A stretch of 64,000 bases of DNA from Fervidobacterium changbaicum (lineage in GTDB: Bacteria > Thermotogota > Thermotogae > Thermotogales > Fervidobacteriaceae). The stretch is taken from NCBI RefSeq assembly GCF_004117075.1, contig NZ_CP026721.1, positions 248,001 through 312,000 of the forward strand, written 5' to 3'. Made by a program: the position numbers and the translations under genes. The first letter of the stretch is position 1, and every line of letters begins with the position of its first letter. Of this stretch, positions 34,990 to 45,190 are shown piece after piece. Under the pieces are notes generated by a model. That model was not told the DNA's origin. It did not search any database and saw only the letters and a list, made by a program, of their open reading frames with translations.

Positions 34990-37203
34990 GTGGAATCGAC
35001 AACTTTGATAATAATTTCCGCTTTGCTGATAGGAATCTTAGTTGCGGGTTTTTTCATACTCGTGCCTAAACCAGAAACAAGTCAACCTGAAAATTCCGCT
35101 CTTAAAACCATGGAGGATATAAACAAGACTATATCAACAGCTACAAATCCAAGTACACCTCAGCAATCTCAGCAGCCTCAACCATCACAACCGCCTCAAC
35201 CACCTCAACCTTCAGAACCGCCGAAACAATCGACCGGCTCTTTTCCAACACAACCGATTGGACAGGTTGAAAGTGCGTACTTGGAAGTATTTGGGGAAGG
35301 CTACGGAAAAACAGAAGTGGAAGCTGAAGAATTAGCTAGAAAGAACGGGCTGCAGAAGCTTATTGAACAGTTGTACGTGGAGATAAAATCCACAGCGGTA
35401 CTTAAAGAAAAGCTCACAACGGTGATAGCCGACGGCAGAGTGAAGGAAAGACTAGAAACTCAATATGAAAAGACTATCCAAACGAAATCGGAAATGGAAC
35501 TGTTAGGAGTTATGTACAAAACTACCGACAAAAAGAAGGTCGGAAATCAGTATTACGCGAAAGTTCAAGTCTACATAGAAGCGGACAAAGCAAAGCAACA
35601 ACTGGAAGCATTTCTTGCTATAAAACTTGGCAAATCACTCCTTGATTCCAAGATGATTTTTTCAGCAAAAGCTATAGCAGATAAGTACGAACCTATTCTT
35701 TCAACAAATCTCCTTCCTCCAAAGACAACTGAAGAATTAGTGCAGGTTGTAAAAGAGATTAAAAAAAGATACGAAAAAGTCCAGAATTTAATCTTAAGTA
35801 TTAACTCTACACAGATTAATGATTCCAAAACTGCTTTGGAAGTTGCTCATTTGATAAATGAGTTACTTTCCATGACCAATGATTTACCACCAAATTCTAT
35901 TGATACCAATAAGTTGAAACTGTTCTTAACGGATGTGAAAATAACCCTAAAAGGACCTCAAGATGTACTGATTGGAGAGCAAGTAAAACTTGAAATTTCT
36001 ACAGAATCGAATGTGAAATCGTTGTGGGTTTACGGAGACCAGGTGGAAACGCAGGATTTAATAACACTTGATGACGGACGCGCTCTGCTATCGGTAATAA
36101 TTAAATCACCAAATTCTAAGGTAACAGTCTCACTTGCGGGTCTACAAAATGTCACGTGGTCTCCTGGAAGCATCAGGGTCAATCCCGACATACTGAAAAC
36201 TGTCTACAAAACCGAGAACGAACTGCGACTCTTGGCAGGAGGGACGGCCAAAATAATATCTGACCAAAAGTTGATGCGCGAGAATGCTATAAAAGACGCT
36301 TTAATAAAAACTATTAAAAAAGCCGCATCGGAGTTGTTAGCCGGTAGTGACAGAGAACTACTCGACGTTCCAGTTGATGATTACATTCTTAATAAAGTTC
36401 TCGGAGCGATTGATTACGAAATATCCGCAACTGGAGAATATGCAGGCCTCTACTATGTCCTCGTAAGTTCAAGCATCAAAAAGGACGATTTTGAGAATTA
36501 CCTTAAAGAAGCACTAAGAAATGCGCCCGTTGGTTTTGCGCTTGTTCTAACCGAGGGTGATACGCTGGGATACGTTGAACCTGCGATAATTGATGGACTC
36601 ATATCTTCTGGCATAAAACTTGTCTCCAAGGACTTCTCAAGAAAGATACTCGAAGCTCAAGCAAAAAGCAACCTGCCACCAAGCGTACTCGGTAAGATGG
36701 CTGCGTTAAGCGCCGCGAGGTACTTACTGTACGTTATTGTGAACAACGCGACAACGTACCTATCGGAGTACAAAACTTACTCTGTTCGAACACTGATCAC
36801 GACACAGATCATCGATACCATTACTGGCAATATAGTGGCTGCTCCAAGATTTGAAGAAGTGAATGCTGGAGCTACCGAGCAGGCAGCGCTGTCAAAAACG
36901 ATATCGGGACAGAAATTCAAAGAGTACGTAAGTAGTATAGTAAGCTTGCTCAGATTTGAGAACGTACAACCGTTTATAACTTACAAGTATACTTTTATCC
37001 TTGAACGATCCGTCTATGGTTCCATGTTACTTGACTACCTCAAAGCAAAATTCGGTGAAGTTAAAGTCGTGGAAAAGTCTGATACAAAAATGGTAGTGGA
37101 AATTGAAAACGTAGGGATGAATGAGATTGAGAACTTCTTTAAAACAATAGACGCACTGAAGTTCAAGAAGATATCAGATTATAATTATCAAGTTACCAAG
37201 TAA
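34990..37203 (+). CDS. Large membrane-anchored LPP20/FlgT-like multidomain protein
   Basis: A 737-residue protein. An N-terminal transmembrane helix (about 5-25) is followed by a Pro/Gln-rich linker (about 54-80). An LPP20-like domain follows (about 96-195, GEGYGKTEVEAEELARKNG). Then come a helical/beta middle part, a second ELRLLAGGTAKIISD to SSSIKKDD segment of similar type (about 415-510), a CsgG/TolB-N-like part (ALVLTEGD to YLLYVIVN) and a C-terminal alpha/beta domain. The order recalls FlgT of the Vibrio flagellar H-ring, but the similarity is by eye only. The GTG start follows GGAGGC. It lies between two paralogous small genes. Confidence 0.65.
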   Translation: MESTTLIIISALLIGILVAGFFILVPKPETSQPENSALKTMEDINKTISTATNPSTPQQSQQPQPSQPPQPPQPSEPPKQSTGSFPTQPIGQVESAYLEVFGEGYGKTEVEAEELARKNGLQKLIEQLYVEIKSTAVLKEKLTTVIADGRVKERLETQYEKTIQTKSEMELLGVMYKTTDKKKVGNQYYAKVQVYIEADKAKQQLEAFLAIKLGKSLLDSKMIFSAKAIADKYEPILSTNLLPPKTTEELVQVVKEIKKRYEKVQNLILSINSTQINDSKTALEVAHLINELLSMTNDLPPNSIDTNKLKLFLTDVKITLKGPQDVLIGEQVKLEISTESNVKSLWVYGDQVETQDLITLDDGRALLSVIIKSPNSKVTVSLAGLQNVTWSPGSIRVNPDILKTVYKTENELRLLAGGTAKIISDQKLMRENAIKDALIKTIKKAASELLAGSDRELLDVPVDDYILNKVLGAIDYEISATGEYAGLYYVLVSSSIKKDDFENYLKEALRNAPVGFALVLTEGDTLGYVEPAIIDGLISSGIKLVSKDFSRKILEAQAKSNLPPSVLGKMAALSAARYLLYVIVNNATTYLSEYKTYSVRTLITTQIIDTITGNIVAAPRFEEVNAGATEQAALSKTISGQKFKEYVSSIVSLLRFENVQPFITYKYTFILERSVYGSMLLDYLKAKFGEVKVVEKSDTKMVVEIENVGMNEIENFFKTIDALKFKKISDYNYQVTK

Positions 37204-37229
37204 CTTTTTTACTGGGGAGGTGCAATCGT

Positions 37230-37886
37230 GTGTTATTTGAAAATAACTGGCTTTTGTGGACTTTAGTTATACTTTCCGTACTGGCTGGGGGGGTTTTACT
37301 TTTTACCTTCCTCCAGCAGGGTCAATATCAATGGATAACTGCCGATGGAGTGAAAATTCAGAGCATACCAAAAGAAGCCACAATAGTCTTCGTGAATAAC
37401 AGTATGGAAAAAAGAGTTGCTGAGCTTTACAAGGCCGGTAAACTTATTACTTTCAGAGGTGAAAGTATAAGCGGTGGAATTGACACCGTTACAGCGAGAG
37501 AAAAAGCAAAAATGAATGCATTTAAGGAACTTGCTGAATATTTCAATGCTAAGATCCAAACTTTTGCAACACTTGTAGAAGGACAGTTACAAAGCGTTTC
37601 TGAGCCAAAAAGTCAGCAAATCAAAAGCATAGCTTTAGATGCTTATAAGCGCGTTACTCAAATGTTTTCAGGAGCACAAGTTTCTGGTGCCTATGTGTAC
37701 GCGATATGGGAAGAAAGAGTCGGTTCCCTTGTCTATACGTACGTACTGCTTGTTTTCGATCCAGCTGGGGCTATAGAGGCGCTGAAACAAAACGAAGAGA
37801 TTAACAGACAGATTGAAGAACTCGGAAAATCGGGTGTGGATTTCTTCAAAGCGTTGAACTCGGTTATTGAAGAGGCGAAGAAGTAG
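37230..37886 (+). CDS. Membrane-anchored LPP20-like protein (paralogue 2)
   Basis: A 218-residue paralogue of the 34251-34916 protein with the same layout: transmembrane helix near 5-27, IPKEATIVFVNNS, AREKAKMNAFKELAEYFNAKIQTF and a late VLLVFDPAGAIEAL. It follows the large protein by 26 bases, so it is probably co-transcribed with it. The GTG start at 37230 follows GGGGAGGTG. The function is unknown. Confidence 0.75.
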   Translation: MLFENNWLLWTLVILSVLAGGVLLFTFLQQGQYQWITADGVKIQSIPKEATIVFVNNSMEKRVAELYKAGKLITFRGESISGGIDTVTAREKAKMNAFKELAEYFNAKIQTFATLVEGQLQSVSEPKSQQIKSIALDAYKRVTQMFSGAQVSGAYVYAIWEERVGSLVYTYVLLVFDPAGAIEALKQNEEINRQIEELGKSGVDFFKALNSVIEEAKK

Positions 37887-37893
37887 AAAGGAT

Positions 37894-37931
37894 AAAAAAG
37901 CGGGATGATTTCAATTTCATCCCGCTTTTTA
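37894..37931. terminator. Bidirectional terminator
   Basis: AAAAAGCGGGATGA and TCATCCCGCTTTTT form a long symmetric hairpin between the convergent LPP20-like cluster and lepB. Both strands have a T tail. Confidence 0.85.
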
Positions 37932-37939
37932 TTGTTCAA

Positions 37940-38842
37940 CTATCTCGCCGGCTCTATGAGTGGTTGTACAGGTCCGAAAGCACTGAACGGCCACACTCTT
38001 AGAATAGGCCTACCAACGACACAAACTTTTGGGACAAACCCAAAGTATCTGCTGTCTAAACTCTGGGAAGAATTGTCGCCCATAAAAAAGTAGAATCCTT
38101 TTGGAATTTTCACATAGACCTGCCCATTCTCTTCCCAAACGTATTCTGAGAGTTCTATCCCGTTAGGTTTGAGATAGCGCTCGACAAACACTGTGTAGTC
38201 AATACCGTAAGGAACAGGATCTAAACCTCCAAGGATACTGAAAACGATATTGGCAAGTTCCGTTCCTTCCTGAGATGCGAGTTTAAAAAGATAAGCTTTG
38301 TATTCTTCTTTATTGCTTTTTACTTTACTTGCTTGCGTCAAATGTTCCCATAGTTTTGGATATTTAAAGATGCCGTCTTTTGTGTAGTTAACACTCTTCA
38401 AGTGTTCGGGTATTTTACCGTTGACGAACAATTTCCAGTTGCCATCAACCTCTTTTAGGGTTATTACATCACCTTCTTTGGCGACCAACCTCTTGACGTA
38501 TTTCACAGAACCTTTGAATTGCTTGGGAGTGAATAAATCCATAAACTTGTCGAACGCACGTAACATCTGCTGGGCACGTTCGTCGGGAAACGGGGTGTAA
38601 AAGACGACGATTTCGCCGATTTCAGGTTCACGTGAGAAATAAGTTATCTTTTCTACAAAAAGACGGTCCCCCACGTTTATTGTGGGGACCATTGATGGTG
38701 TTGGAACGAGCATCGTTTCAAATACAAAGACTCTAATAATCGTTGCAGCGACGATAGCGTATATTAGCGTTATAATTATCTCTTTTGCTACGTTCTTACC
38801 CTTCTCTATCTTTTGACTTTCGGATGTTTTTTGTGAGGGCAT
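37940..38842 (-). CDS. lepB: Signal peptidase I
   Basis: A 300-residue type I signal peptidase with one N-terminal transmembrane helix (about 20-42). The catalytic Ser is S50 (VPTPSMVPTI) and the catalytic Lys about K117 (YVKRLVAKEGD); the late box is GFYFFMGDNSSQSLDSRYFG. Between the Lys region and that box lies an insertion of roughly 90 residues (about 150-240) not present in the minimal bacterial enzyme. It is the last gene of the ffh-rpsP-trmD operon, as in Thermotoga. Confidence 0.93.
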   Translation of the reverse strand: MPSQKTSESQKIEKGKNVAKEIIITLIYAIVAATIIRVFVFETMLVPTPSMVPTINVGDRLFVEKITYFSREPEIGEIVVFYTPFPDERAQQMLRAFDKFMDLFTPKQFKGSVKYVKRLVAKEGDVITLKEVDGNWKLFVNGKIPEHLKSVNYTKDGIFKYPKLWEHLTQASKVKSNKEEYKAYLFKLASQEGTELANIVFSILGGLDPVPYGIDYTVFVERYLKPNGIELSEYVWEENGQVYVKIPKGFYFFMGDNSSQSLDSRYFGFVPKVCVVGRPILRVWPFSAFGPVQPLIEPAR

Positions 38843-38843
38843 T

Positions 38844-39191
38844 TTATTTTCTCTCCTTAATTTTCACCTTGCCCTTGACATTTCTGAGGTAGTAGAGTTT
38901 CGCCCTTCTTACTCTACCTTTTCTGAGTACCTCTATCTTTTCGATGGTTGGAGCGTAAAGTGGGAATATCCTTTCAACCCCAACACCGCCTGCTGCAATT
39001 CTTCTGACTGTAAATGTTTTGCTGATGCCGGAACCTCTGATTGCTATAACGATACCTTCGTAAGCCTGAATCCTTTCTTTGTCTCCTTCTCTAACTTTAA
39101 CGTGAACTCTTACCGTGTCCCCAGGTCTAAATTCTGGAACTTCTTTGAGTTGACCTTTTTCGATGATTCTCACAAGGTTGTCCATGCTCAT
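38844..39191 (-). CDS. rplS: 50S ribosomal protein L19
   Basis: A 115-residue protein with the L19 signature: [58 protein letters not shown] and [16 protein letters not shown]. The ATG follows AGGAGGT. lepB follows two bases later. Confidence 0.98.
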   Translation of the reverse strand: MSMDNLVRIIEKGQLKEVPEFRPGDTVRVHVKVREGDKERIQAYEGIVIAIRGSGISKTFTVRRIAAGGVGVERIFPLYAPTIEKIEVLRKGRVRRAKLYYLRNVKGKVKIKERK

Positions 39192-39215
39192 ATGTATAAC
39201 CTCCTTTTCAAATTC

Positions 39216-40526
<1,311 letters not shown>

Positions 40527-40530
<4 letters not shown>

Positions 40531-41060
40531 TCCAACCACTCCGGCATCTTTACGTGGATTTTTTTGGATTCTTTGTCTATCTTAGTGACGTACCTTTCTA
40601 TAACTGGTATGAGAACTTCCTGTTTGTCTTTTCTCACAACTAAAACATCGTTGTTTCCAGTTTCTATGATATCTTCAACAATTCCAACTGAGTTGCCATT
40701 CTCATCTAAAACTTCACATTCAAAGAGTTCGAAAAAGTAGTATTCACCGTCTTTAGATTTCGGGAAGAAAGATTTATCAACGTACAAAACAAAACCCTTA
40801 AGCTTTTCTGCTTCGGATATCGTATTAACACCAGCTACGTGGATAATGTAATAATCGTGTGCTTTTCTGCTTGTCTCAATGCGTATAACAGCAAACTTTT
40901 TCTGTGATTCATTGTAAGCAATAACTTCTGTAAGTTTTGAAACCAGTTCTGGCATGTTTGTAAAAAGGTGTAATTTCAAGTCGCCCTTCAAGCCATGCGT
41001 GTTACTCAACACACCAAGGGCTACCTTGTCCTTTAGTAACTCTTCAACCTTTTTCATCAT
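40527..41060 (-). CDS. rimM: Ribosome maturation factor RimM
   Basis: A 177-residue 16S processing factor that binds S19. The N-terminal barrel has LGVLSNTHGLKGDLKLHLFTN and the C-terminal PRC-like barrel has YYFFELFECEVLDENGNSVGIVEDIIETGNNDVLVV. It overlaps both the KH gene and trmD by a few bases, as expected for coupled translation. Confidence 0.95.
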
Positions 41061-41281
41061 CTTATCACCTTCAGGATGAAGTCAGAATCATCGGCCATTG
41101 CAGAGAGCAAAATTTTAATGGATTTAATTGTTCTACCGTCCTTGCCGATTATCTGACCTACATCCTCAGGATGTACCGAGATATCGAAAACCTTTTTTCC
41201 GTCCTCGGTGTACTCAACAACTACCACATCATCGGGATGTTTGGCTATAGCTTTGAGGACGTACTCAAGAAAATCCTTCAC
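41057..41281 (-). CDS. khpA: KH-domain RNA-binding protein (KhpA)
   Basis: A 74-residue single KH domain: VHPEDVGQIIGKDGRTIKSIKILL contains the GXXG loop (GKDG). It lies between rpsP and rimM, the conserved position. The GTG start follows AGGAGGC. Confidence 0.93.
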   Translation of the reverse strand: MKDFLEYVLKAIAKHPDDVVVVEYTEDGKKVFDISVHPEDVGQIIGKDGRTIKSIKILLSAMADDSDFILKVIR

Positions 41282-41283
41282 AC

Positions 41284-41559
41284 TTATGCCTCCTTCTTGG
41301 CTTTGGCAGCTTCAAGCTTTTCGTAGAGTCCTAATTTACCAAGCAACTTTGAAACCGTTTCGCTTGGTTGAGCACCTTTGAGCATCCATTCAACAGCTCT
41401 GTCGATGTCAACCTTTACTTCGTAAGGTTCTTTAAGTGGGTTGTAATAACCGAGACTTTCGATGTAGGCACCGTCTCTCTTCTTCTTCTGGTCAACGACA
41501 ACGATCCTGTAGAACGGTTGTTTCTTCTTTCCCATGCGTGTAAGTCTAATCCTAACCAC
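41284..41559 (-). CDS. rpsP: 30S ribosomal protein S16
   Basis: A 91-residue protein with the S16 start VRIRLTRMGKKKQPFYRIVVVDQKKKRDGAYIESLGYYNP. The GTG at 41559 is eight bases after AGGAGG; the open frame continues to a GTG at 41568 that lies inside the site. The KH gene follows after two bases. Confidence 0.97.
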   Translation of the reverse strand: MVRIRLTRMGKKKQPFYRIVVVDQKKKRDGAYIESLGYYNPLKEPYEVKVDIDRAVEWMLKGAQPSETVSKLLGKLGLYEKLEAAKAKKEA

Positions 41560-41617
41560 CAACAACACCTCCTAAACGTTCTTTGTGATGAGATTACTAA
41601 ATTGCAGTTTTTACGCT

Positions 41618-42922
41618 CTAAAACTTCATACCTTTCAAACCAAACGGCAACTTTCCTTTTTTCATCATCTTCATTAACTTTTTCATTTCTTCGTAGGACT
41701 TAAGCAATTTATTTATATCTTGCACTGTTGTCCCGCTACCCATTGCTATCCTCTTTTTCCTACTCGCGTTCAATATAGCTGGGTTGTTCCTTTCCTCAGG
41801 GGTCATTGAATTTATTATCGCTTCGATTTTCTTCAGTTCTTTTTCACTCGTATTTAGGTCAACGTCAGGAGTACCAGGGAGAGCTTCTAGAATTTTCTCG
41901 ATTCCCAGTTTCTTTATCTCTTTTATCTGCTCTCTAAAATCTTCTAGGGTAAACTCAGCCCTCATGAACTTTTCGCCCATTTTTTGCATTTTTTCTTGAT
42001 CGAGTTCGCGTTCAACTTTTTCAATAAGCGATAGTACATCACCGAGGCCGAGAATACGATTTGCAATTCTGTCTGGGTAAAATTCATCGAAATCGTCTAT
42101 TTTCTCACCGACACCAACGAATTTCACAGGCTTACCGGTGATGTATCTAATGGTAAGTATTACACCGCCACGGGAGTCACCATCGAGCTTTGTAATGACA
42201 AAGCCAGTGATACTAAGCCTGTCGTTGAACACTTTAGCTGAATTCACCGCATCCTGACCGGCCATGGCATCGACTGTCAAAAGTACTTCATCGGGGTTTA
42301 CCATTTCCTTTATCTTTTCAAGTTCTTCCATCATTTCATCATCTATGTGCAATCGCCCGGCGGTGTCTAGAATTACTACATCGTATCCACTGTCTTTGAC
42401 ATTCTTCATAGCTTCTTCGACAATTTTTATCGCATTCTTTCTGTCACCTGTGATAACAGGAACACCGATCTTCTTTCCCAAAGTTTCAAGCTGGTCAATA
42501 GCGGCAGGTCTGTAAGTATCTGCAGCAACCAAAATAGGATGTTTACCTTGCTTTTTCAGGTAATTAGCGATTTTCGCGGCACTAGTTGTTTTTCCAGTTC
42601 CTTGCAAACCTACCATCATAACGTATGAGGGATGATGTATGAGCTTAAAAGGTTCTCTTTCACCAAGTAGTTTTATAAGTTCATCCCTGACTATTTTTAT
42701 GAACATTTGGTCAGGTGTCAACGATTTTAGAACCTCTTCACCAAGTGCACGTTTTTTAACATTTTCAACGAACTCTTTGACAACCTTGTAATTAACATCA
42801 GCAGCCAAAAGCGATGTCTTCACAATTTGTATCGCTTCTTCTATGTTCTTTTCTGTTATCTTTCCTTTTCCTGAAAGCACCTTAAAAGCATTCGATAACT
42901 TATCTCTTAGACCTTCAAACAT
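41618..42922 (-). CDS. ffh: Signal recognition particle protein Ffh (SRP54)
   Basis: A 434-residue GTPase. NG domain: GLQGTGKTTSAAKIANYLKK (P loop), DTYRPAAIDQL, DTAGRLHIDDEM, TKLDGDSRGG and FVGVGEKIDDFDEF. A Met-rich M domain follows (about 295-434, ending with MKKLMKMMKKGKLPFG). It targets nascent membrane proteins with the SRP RNA, which is not in this window. First gene of the eight-gene operon. Confidence 0.98.
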   Translation of the reverse strand: MFEGLRDKLSNAFKVLSGKGKITEKNIEEAIQIVKTSLLAADVNYKVVKEFVENVKKRALGEEVLKSLTPDQMFIKIVRDELIKLLGEREPFKLIHHPSYVMMVGLQGTGKTTSAAKIANYLKKQGKHPILVAADTYRPAAIDQLETLGKKIGVPVITGDRKNAIKIVEEAMKNVKDSGYDVVILDTAGRLHIDDEMMEELEKIKEMVNPDEVLLTVDAMAGQDAVNSAKVFNDRLSITGFVITKLDGDSRGGVILTIRYITGKPVKFVGVGEKIDDFDEFYPDRIANRILGLGDVLSLIEKVERELDQEKMQKMGEKFMRAEFTLEDFREQIKEIKKLGIEKILEALPGTPDVDLNTSEKELKKIEAIINSMTPEERNNPAILNASRKKRIAMGSGTTVQDINKLLKSYEEMKKLMKMMKKGKLPFGLKGMKF

Positions 42923-43259
42923 GACATCACCCCACCGAATTCGTACAGAAAATATACTACAGTGTTACGCCAAAAAAATCAATTAACTGGACAATACTAA
43001 AGTAACACGATGGGAACTTTTGTGTGAATTTTCGGTGTCTTTCGTTAGATATGTTTACTTAACGTACGTATATTTTGTTACATAAAAGAAATATATGGTA
43101 ATGAAAAACTGGTGGTATAATTTGACTGTGGCCTATTTATCTAATATATTCTAACTAGGTGTTTTCTTAAGAAGTTAATAAATACGTTTTCATTCGATTA
43201 ACCTGTATTACAAAACGTATTATATTATCAGACTCTTAGAAAATTTAGGGGGGAAGTGT
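42923..43259. other. AT-rich divergent intergenic region (337 bp)
   Basis: No gene was recognised. It holds the ffh promoter on the minus strand and, on the plus strand, TATAAT at about 43116-43121 and a TATATT-like box at about 43220-43227, either of which could drive the MFS gene. No strong hairpin, tandem repeat or tRNA-like structure was seen. Confidence 0.5.
42954..42982 (-). promoter_or_regulatory. Promoter of the ffh operon
   Basis: On the minus strand TTGATT (42982-42977) and TAGTAT (42959-42954) are 17 bases apart, about 35 bases before the ffh start. Confidence 0.65.
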
Positions 43260-44597
43260 TTGATTTGGCTTGTTAACATCTACACGTTCCTCATAGGGTT
43301 GTCAAGAGCGTTTTACACGGCGCTTTTCAACTTATACCTTAAAGACAATCAAATTAGTAATCAAATCATTGGTAACGCGACGTTTTACTATTCCTGGGGT
43401 CTTGCAATAGGTGGATTCCTATTTGCAAGTCTTTCAGACAGAATTGGTCGAAAGAAGACCATCCTTCTTACAATGCCTATCTATTCGCTTTTTGGTTTGC
43501 TGAGGCTATCTAATGTAACCGTGATTGGTTGGCTTTATGTTGTTTCGTTCTTTTTTGGATTTTTCGATACTTCGATAATCATGCCGACGATTTCGGTTAT
43601 AGAAAATTCTGATGAAAAGAAGAGGCTTAGAAATTCGAATATTAACTTTGCAATCGTACTCTTAACAGGGGTCATTGGTTACTTTGGTGCCGGCTTATTT
43701 GCAAAGTCGATAGGTATCTTCCTAACGCTTGTTTTATCAATGGTTATAGCGTTGCTATCTACCATTCCTGTCTTCGCGTTTCCGAATGTAAAGCTTAGTA
43801 AGAGAAAGCCGAAGAAAGAAACACTTACACTTACTCAGAAAACGATGCTTATCTATTACTTGGCATCTGGAGCGCTAGTGAGTCTTGCGGCTGGAGTATT
43901 TATTAACTTCGGCAATGTGATTTTCTTAGACTTATTCGGCTTTTCAACTGTGGCAATTACAAACGTTCTTGCTATTTCTCAGCTATCAACAGCAGCAACG
44001 TCTCTCTTTTCGCATAAGCTGACGGCTAAGTACGGTTACAAATTCACTCTGTTCCTTGTGTACCTTGGCGTTACCATCCTAATATTTATGATGCCGATCT
44101 TTGTGCTCAATCCTTTTGTTTTTAGCTTAGCCTACGTACTAAGGTATGTATTGATAAACATTTCAACACCAATGTACATGGTGTTTTGTTTGTCTTACCT
44201 TCCAAGAACAAGTCTGGCAACTTATTCAGGACTCAGCTACTTTTTGAATAATGTAATGAGGGCTTCATCTGCACAGCTATTCGCGAGTCTTTCGAAGGGA
44301 GGAACAACGAACTATGCTCAACTTTTCTTTGTTTCGGGCTCGTTCTACTTTGTGAATACATTAATAACGTTACTTGCGTTCTACGTCACGTACAAACTTT
44401 CTACAAAGGAAGCGGTGGTTACTAATGATAAGACAGTAAATCATGAAAAAAATGGACGCAGAACAAACTCAAGCGTGAACAGAAATTATCTTACCTCATC
44501 TGCTTTAAGGAAAAGAAGAAATAGGAAAGCCAGTGTGCATCTCCACATGCCATCGTCCAGAATAATTCCTAATTCAAGAAAGTGGAAAGGAAAATAA
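43260..44597 (+). CDS. MFS transporter
   Basis: A 445-residue membrane protein with about twelve transmembrane helices and the MFS loop 2-3 signature SLSDRIGRKKTILL. It ends in a basic, probably cytoplasmic tail of about 55 residues (from TNDKTVNHEKNGRR onward) rich in Arg, Lys and Ser, which is unusual for a simple MFS carrier. The start is a TTG after a G-rich site. The substrate is unknown. Confidence 0.85.
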   Translation: MIWLVNIYTFLIGLSRAFYTALFNLYLKDNQISNQIIGNATFYYSWGLAIGGFLFASLSDRIGRKKTILLTMPIYSLFGLLRLSNVTVIGWLYVVSFFFGFFDTSIIMPTISVIENSDEKKRLRNSNINFAIVLLTGVIGYFGAGLFAKSIGIFLTLVLSMVIALLSTIPVFAFPNVKLSKRKPKKETLTLTQKTMLIYYLASGALVSLAAGVFINFGNVIFLDLFGFSTVAITNVLAISQLSTAATSLFSHKLTAKYGYKFTLFLVYLGVTILIFMMPIFVLNPFVFSLAYVLRYVLINISTPMYMVFCLSYLPRTSLATYSGLSYFLNNVMRASSAQLFASLSKGGTTNYAQLFFVSGSFYFVNTLITLLAFYVTYKLSTKEAVVTNDKTVNHEKNGRRTNSSVNRNYLTSSALRKRRNRKASVHLHMPSSRIIPNSRKWKGK

Positions 44598-44688
44598 AAA
44601 CGAAGAATGCGAAAAAGGAATTTCATGAAGCGAGCAAGTATTATTGTGCATTTTCGATATTGGAATTTTCTTTTTCCGTTTAGTATGA

Positions 44689-44694
44689 TATAAT
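44689..44694 (+). promoter_or_regulatory. Extended -10 promoter of slyD
   Basis: TATAAT preceded by TGA, about 43 bases upstream of the slyD ATG. Confidence 0.5.
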
Positions 44695-44736
44695 TGAAAT
44701 AGGTTTTTTTAAACTTTTTAAAGGATGTGAGTGTTT

Positions 44737-45156
44737 ATGGGTATTAAGAACGGTGATAAGGTGAAGATTCACTACACAGGTATGTTAGAGGATGGTCAGG
44801 TCTTTGACACTTCCTATGGAAGGCAGCCGCTGGAATTTGTCGTAGGTGCAGGACAGGTTATAGCAGGTTTCGAAGAAGAAATCATGGGGTTAGAAGTTGG
44901 AGACAAGAAGAAATTCACCATACCTTATGAAAAAGCCTACGGACCTGCAAGAGATGATTTGAAATTTTCTGTCCAAAGAAGTGTTTTACCAGAAGATGTT
45001 AGTATTGGCGATTTGCTCGAAGTCCATCAGCCCGATGGCAATTTTTTTGTTGTTCGTGTCGAAGAGCTCGGTGATGAAGTAGCTATTCTCGATGCCAATC
45101 ATCCGTTAGCTGGGAAAAATCTGGTTTTTGAGGTTGAAATCGTAGAGATTTCGTAA
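44737..45156 (+). CDS. slyD: FKBP-type peptidyl-prolyl isomerase, SlyD-like
   Basis: A 139-residue two-domain FKBP. The catalytic domain is split (VKIHYTGMLEDGQVFDTSYGRQPLEFVVGAGQVIAGFEEEIMGLEVGDKK; ILDANHPLAGKNLVFEVEIVEI) around an insert-in-flap chaperone domain (about 65-120). The His-rich metal-binding tail of the E. coli protein is absent. The ATG at 44737 is used; a GTG two codons earlier is possible. Confidence 0.93.
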   Translation: MGIKNGDKVKIHYTGMLEDGQVFDTSYGRQPLEFVVGAGQVIAGFEEEIMGLEVGDKKKFTIPYEKAYGPARDDLKFSVQRSVLPEDVSIGDLLEVHQPDGNFFVVRVEELGDEVAILDANHPLAGKNLVFEVEIVEIS

Positions 45157-45190
45157 AATTTCCTATCTGAAAGAAGGCATCCAAAAATTC

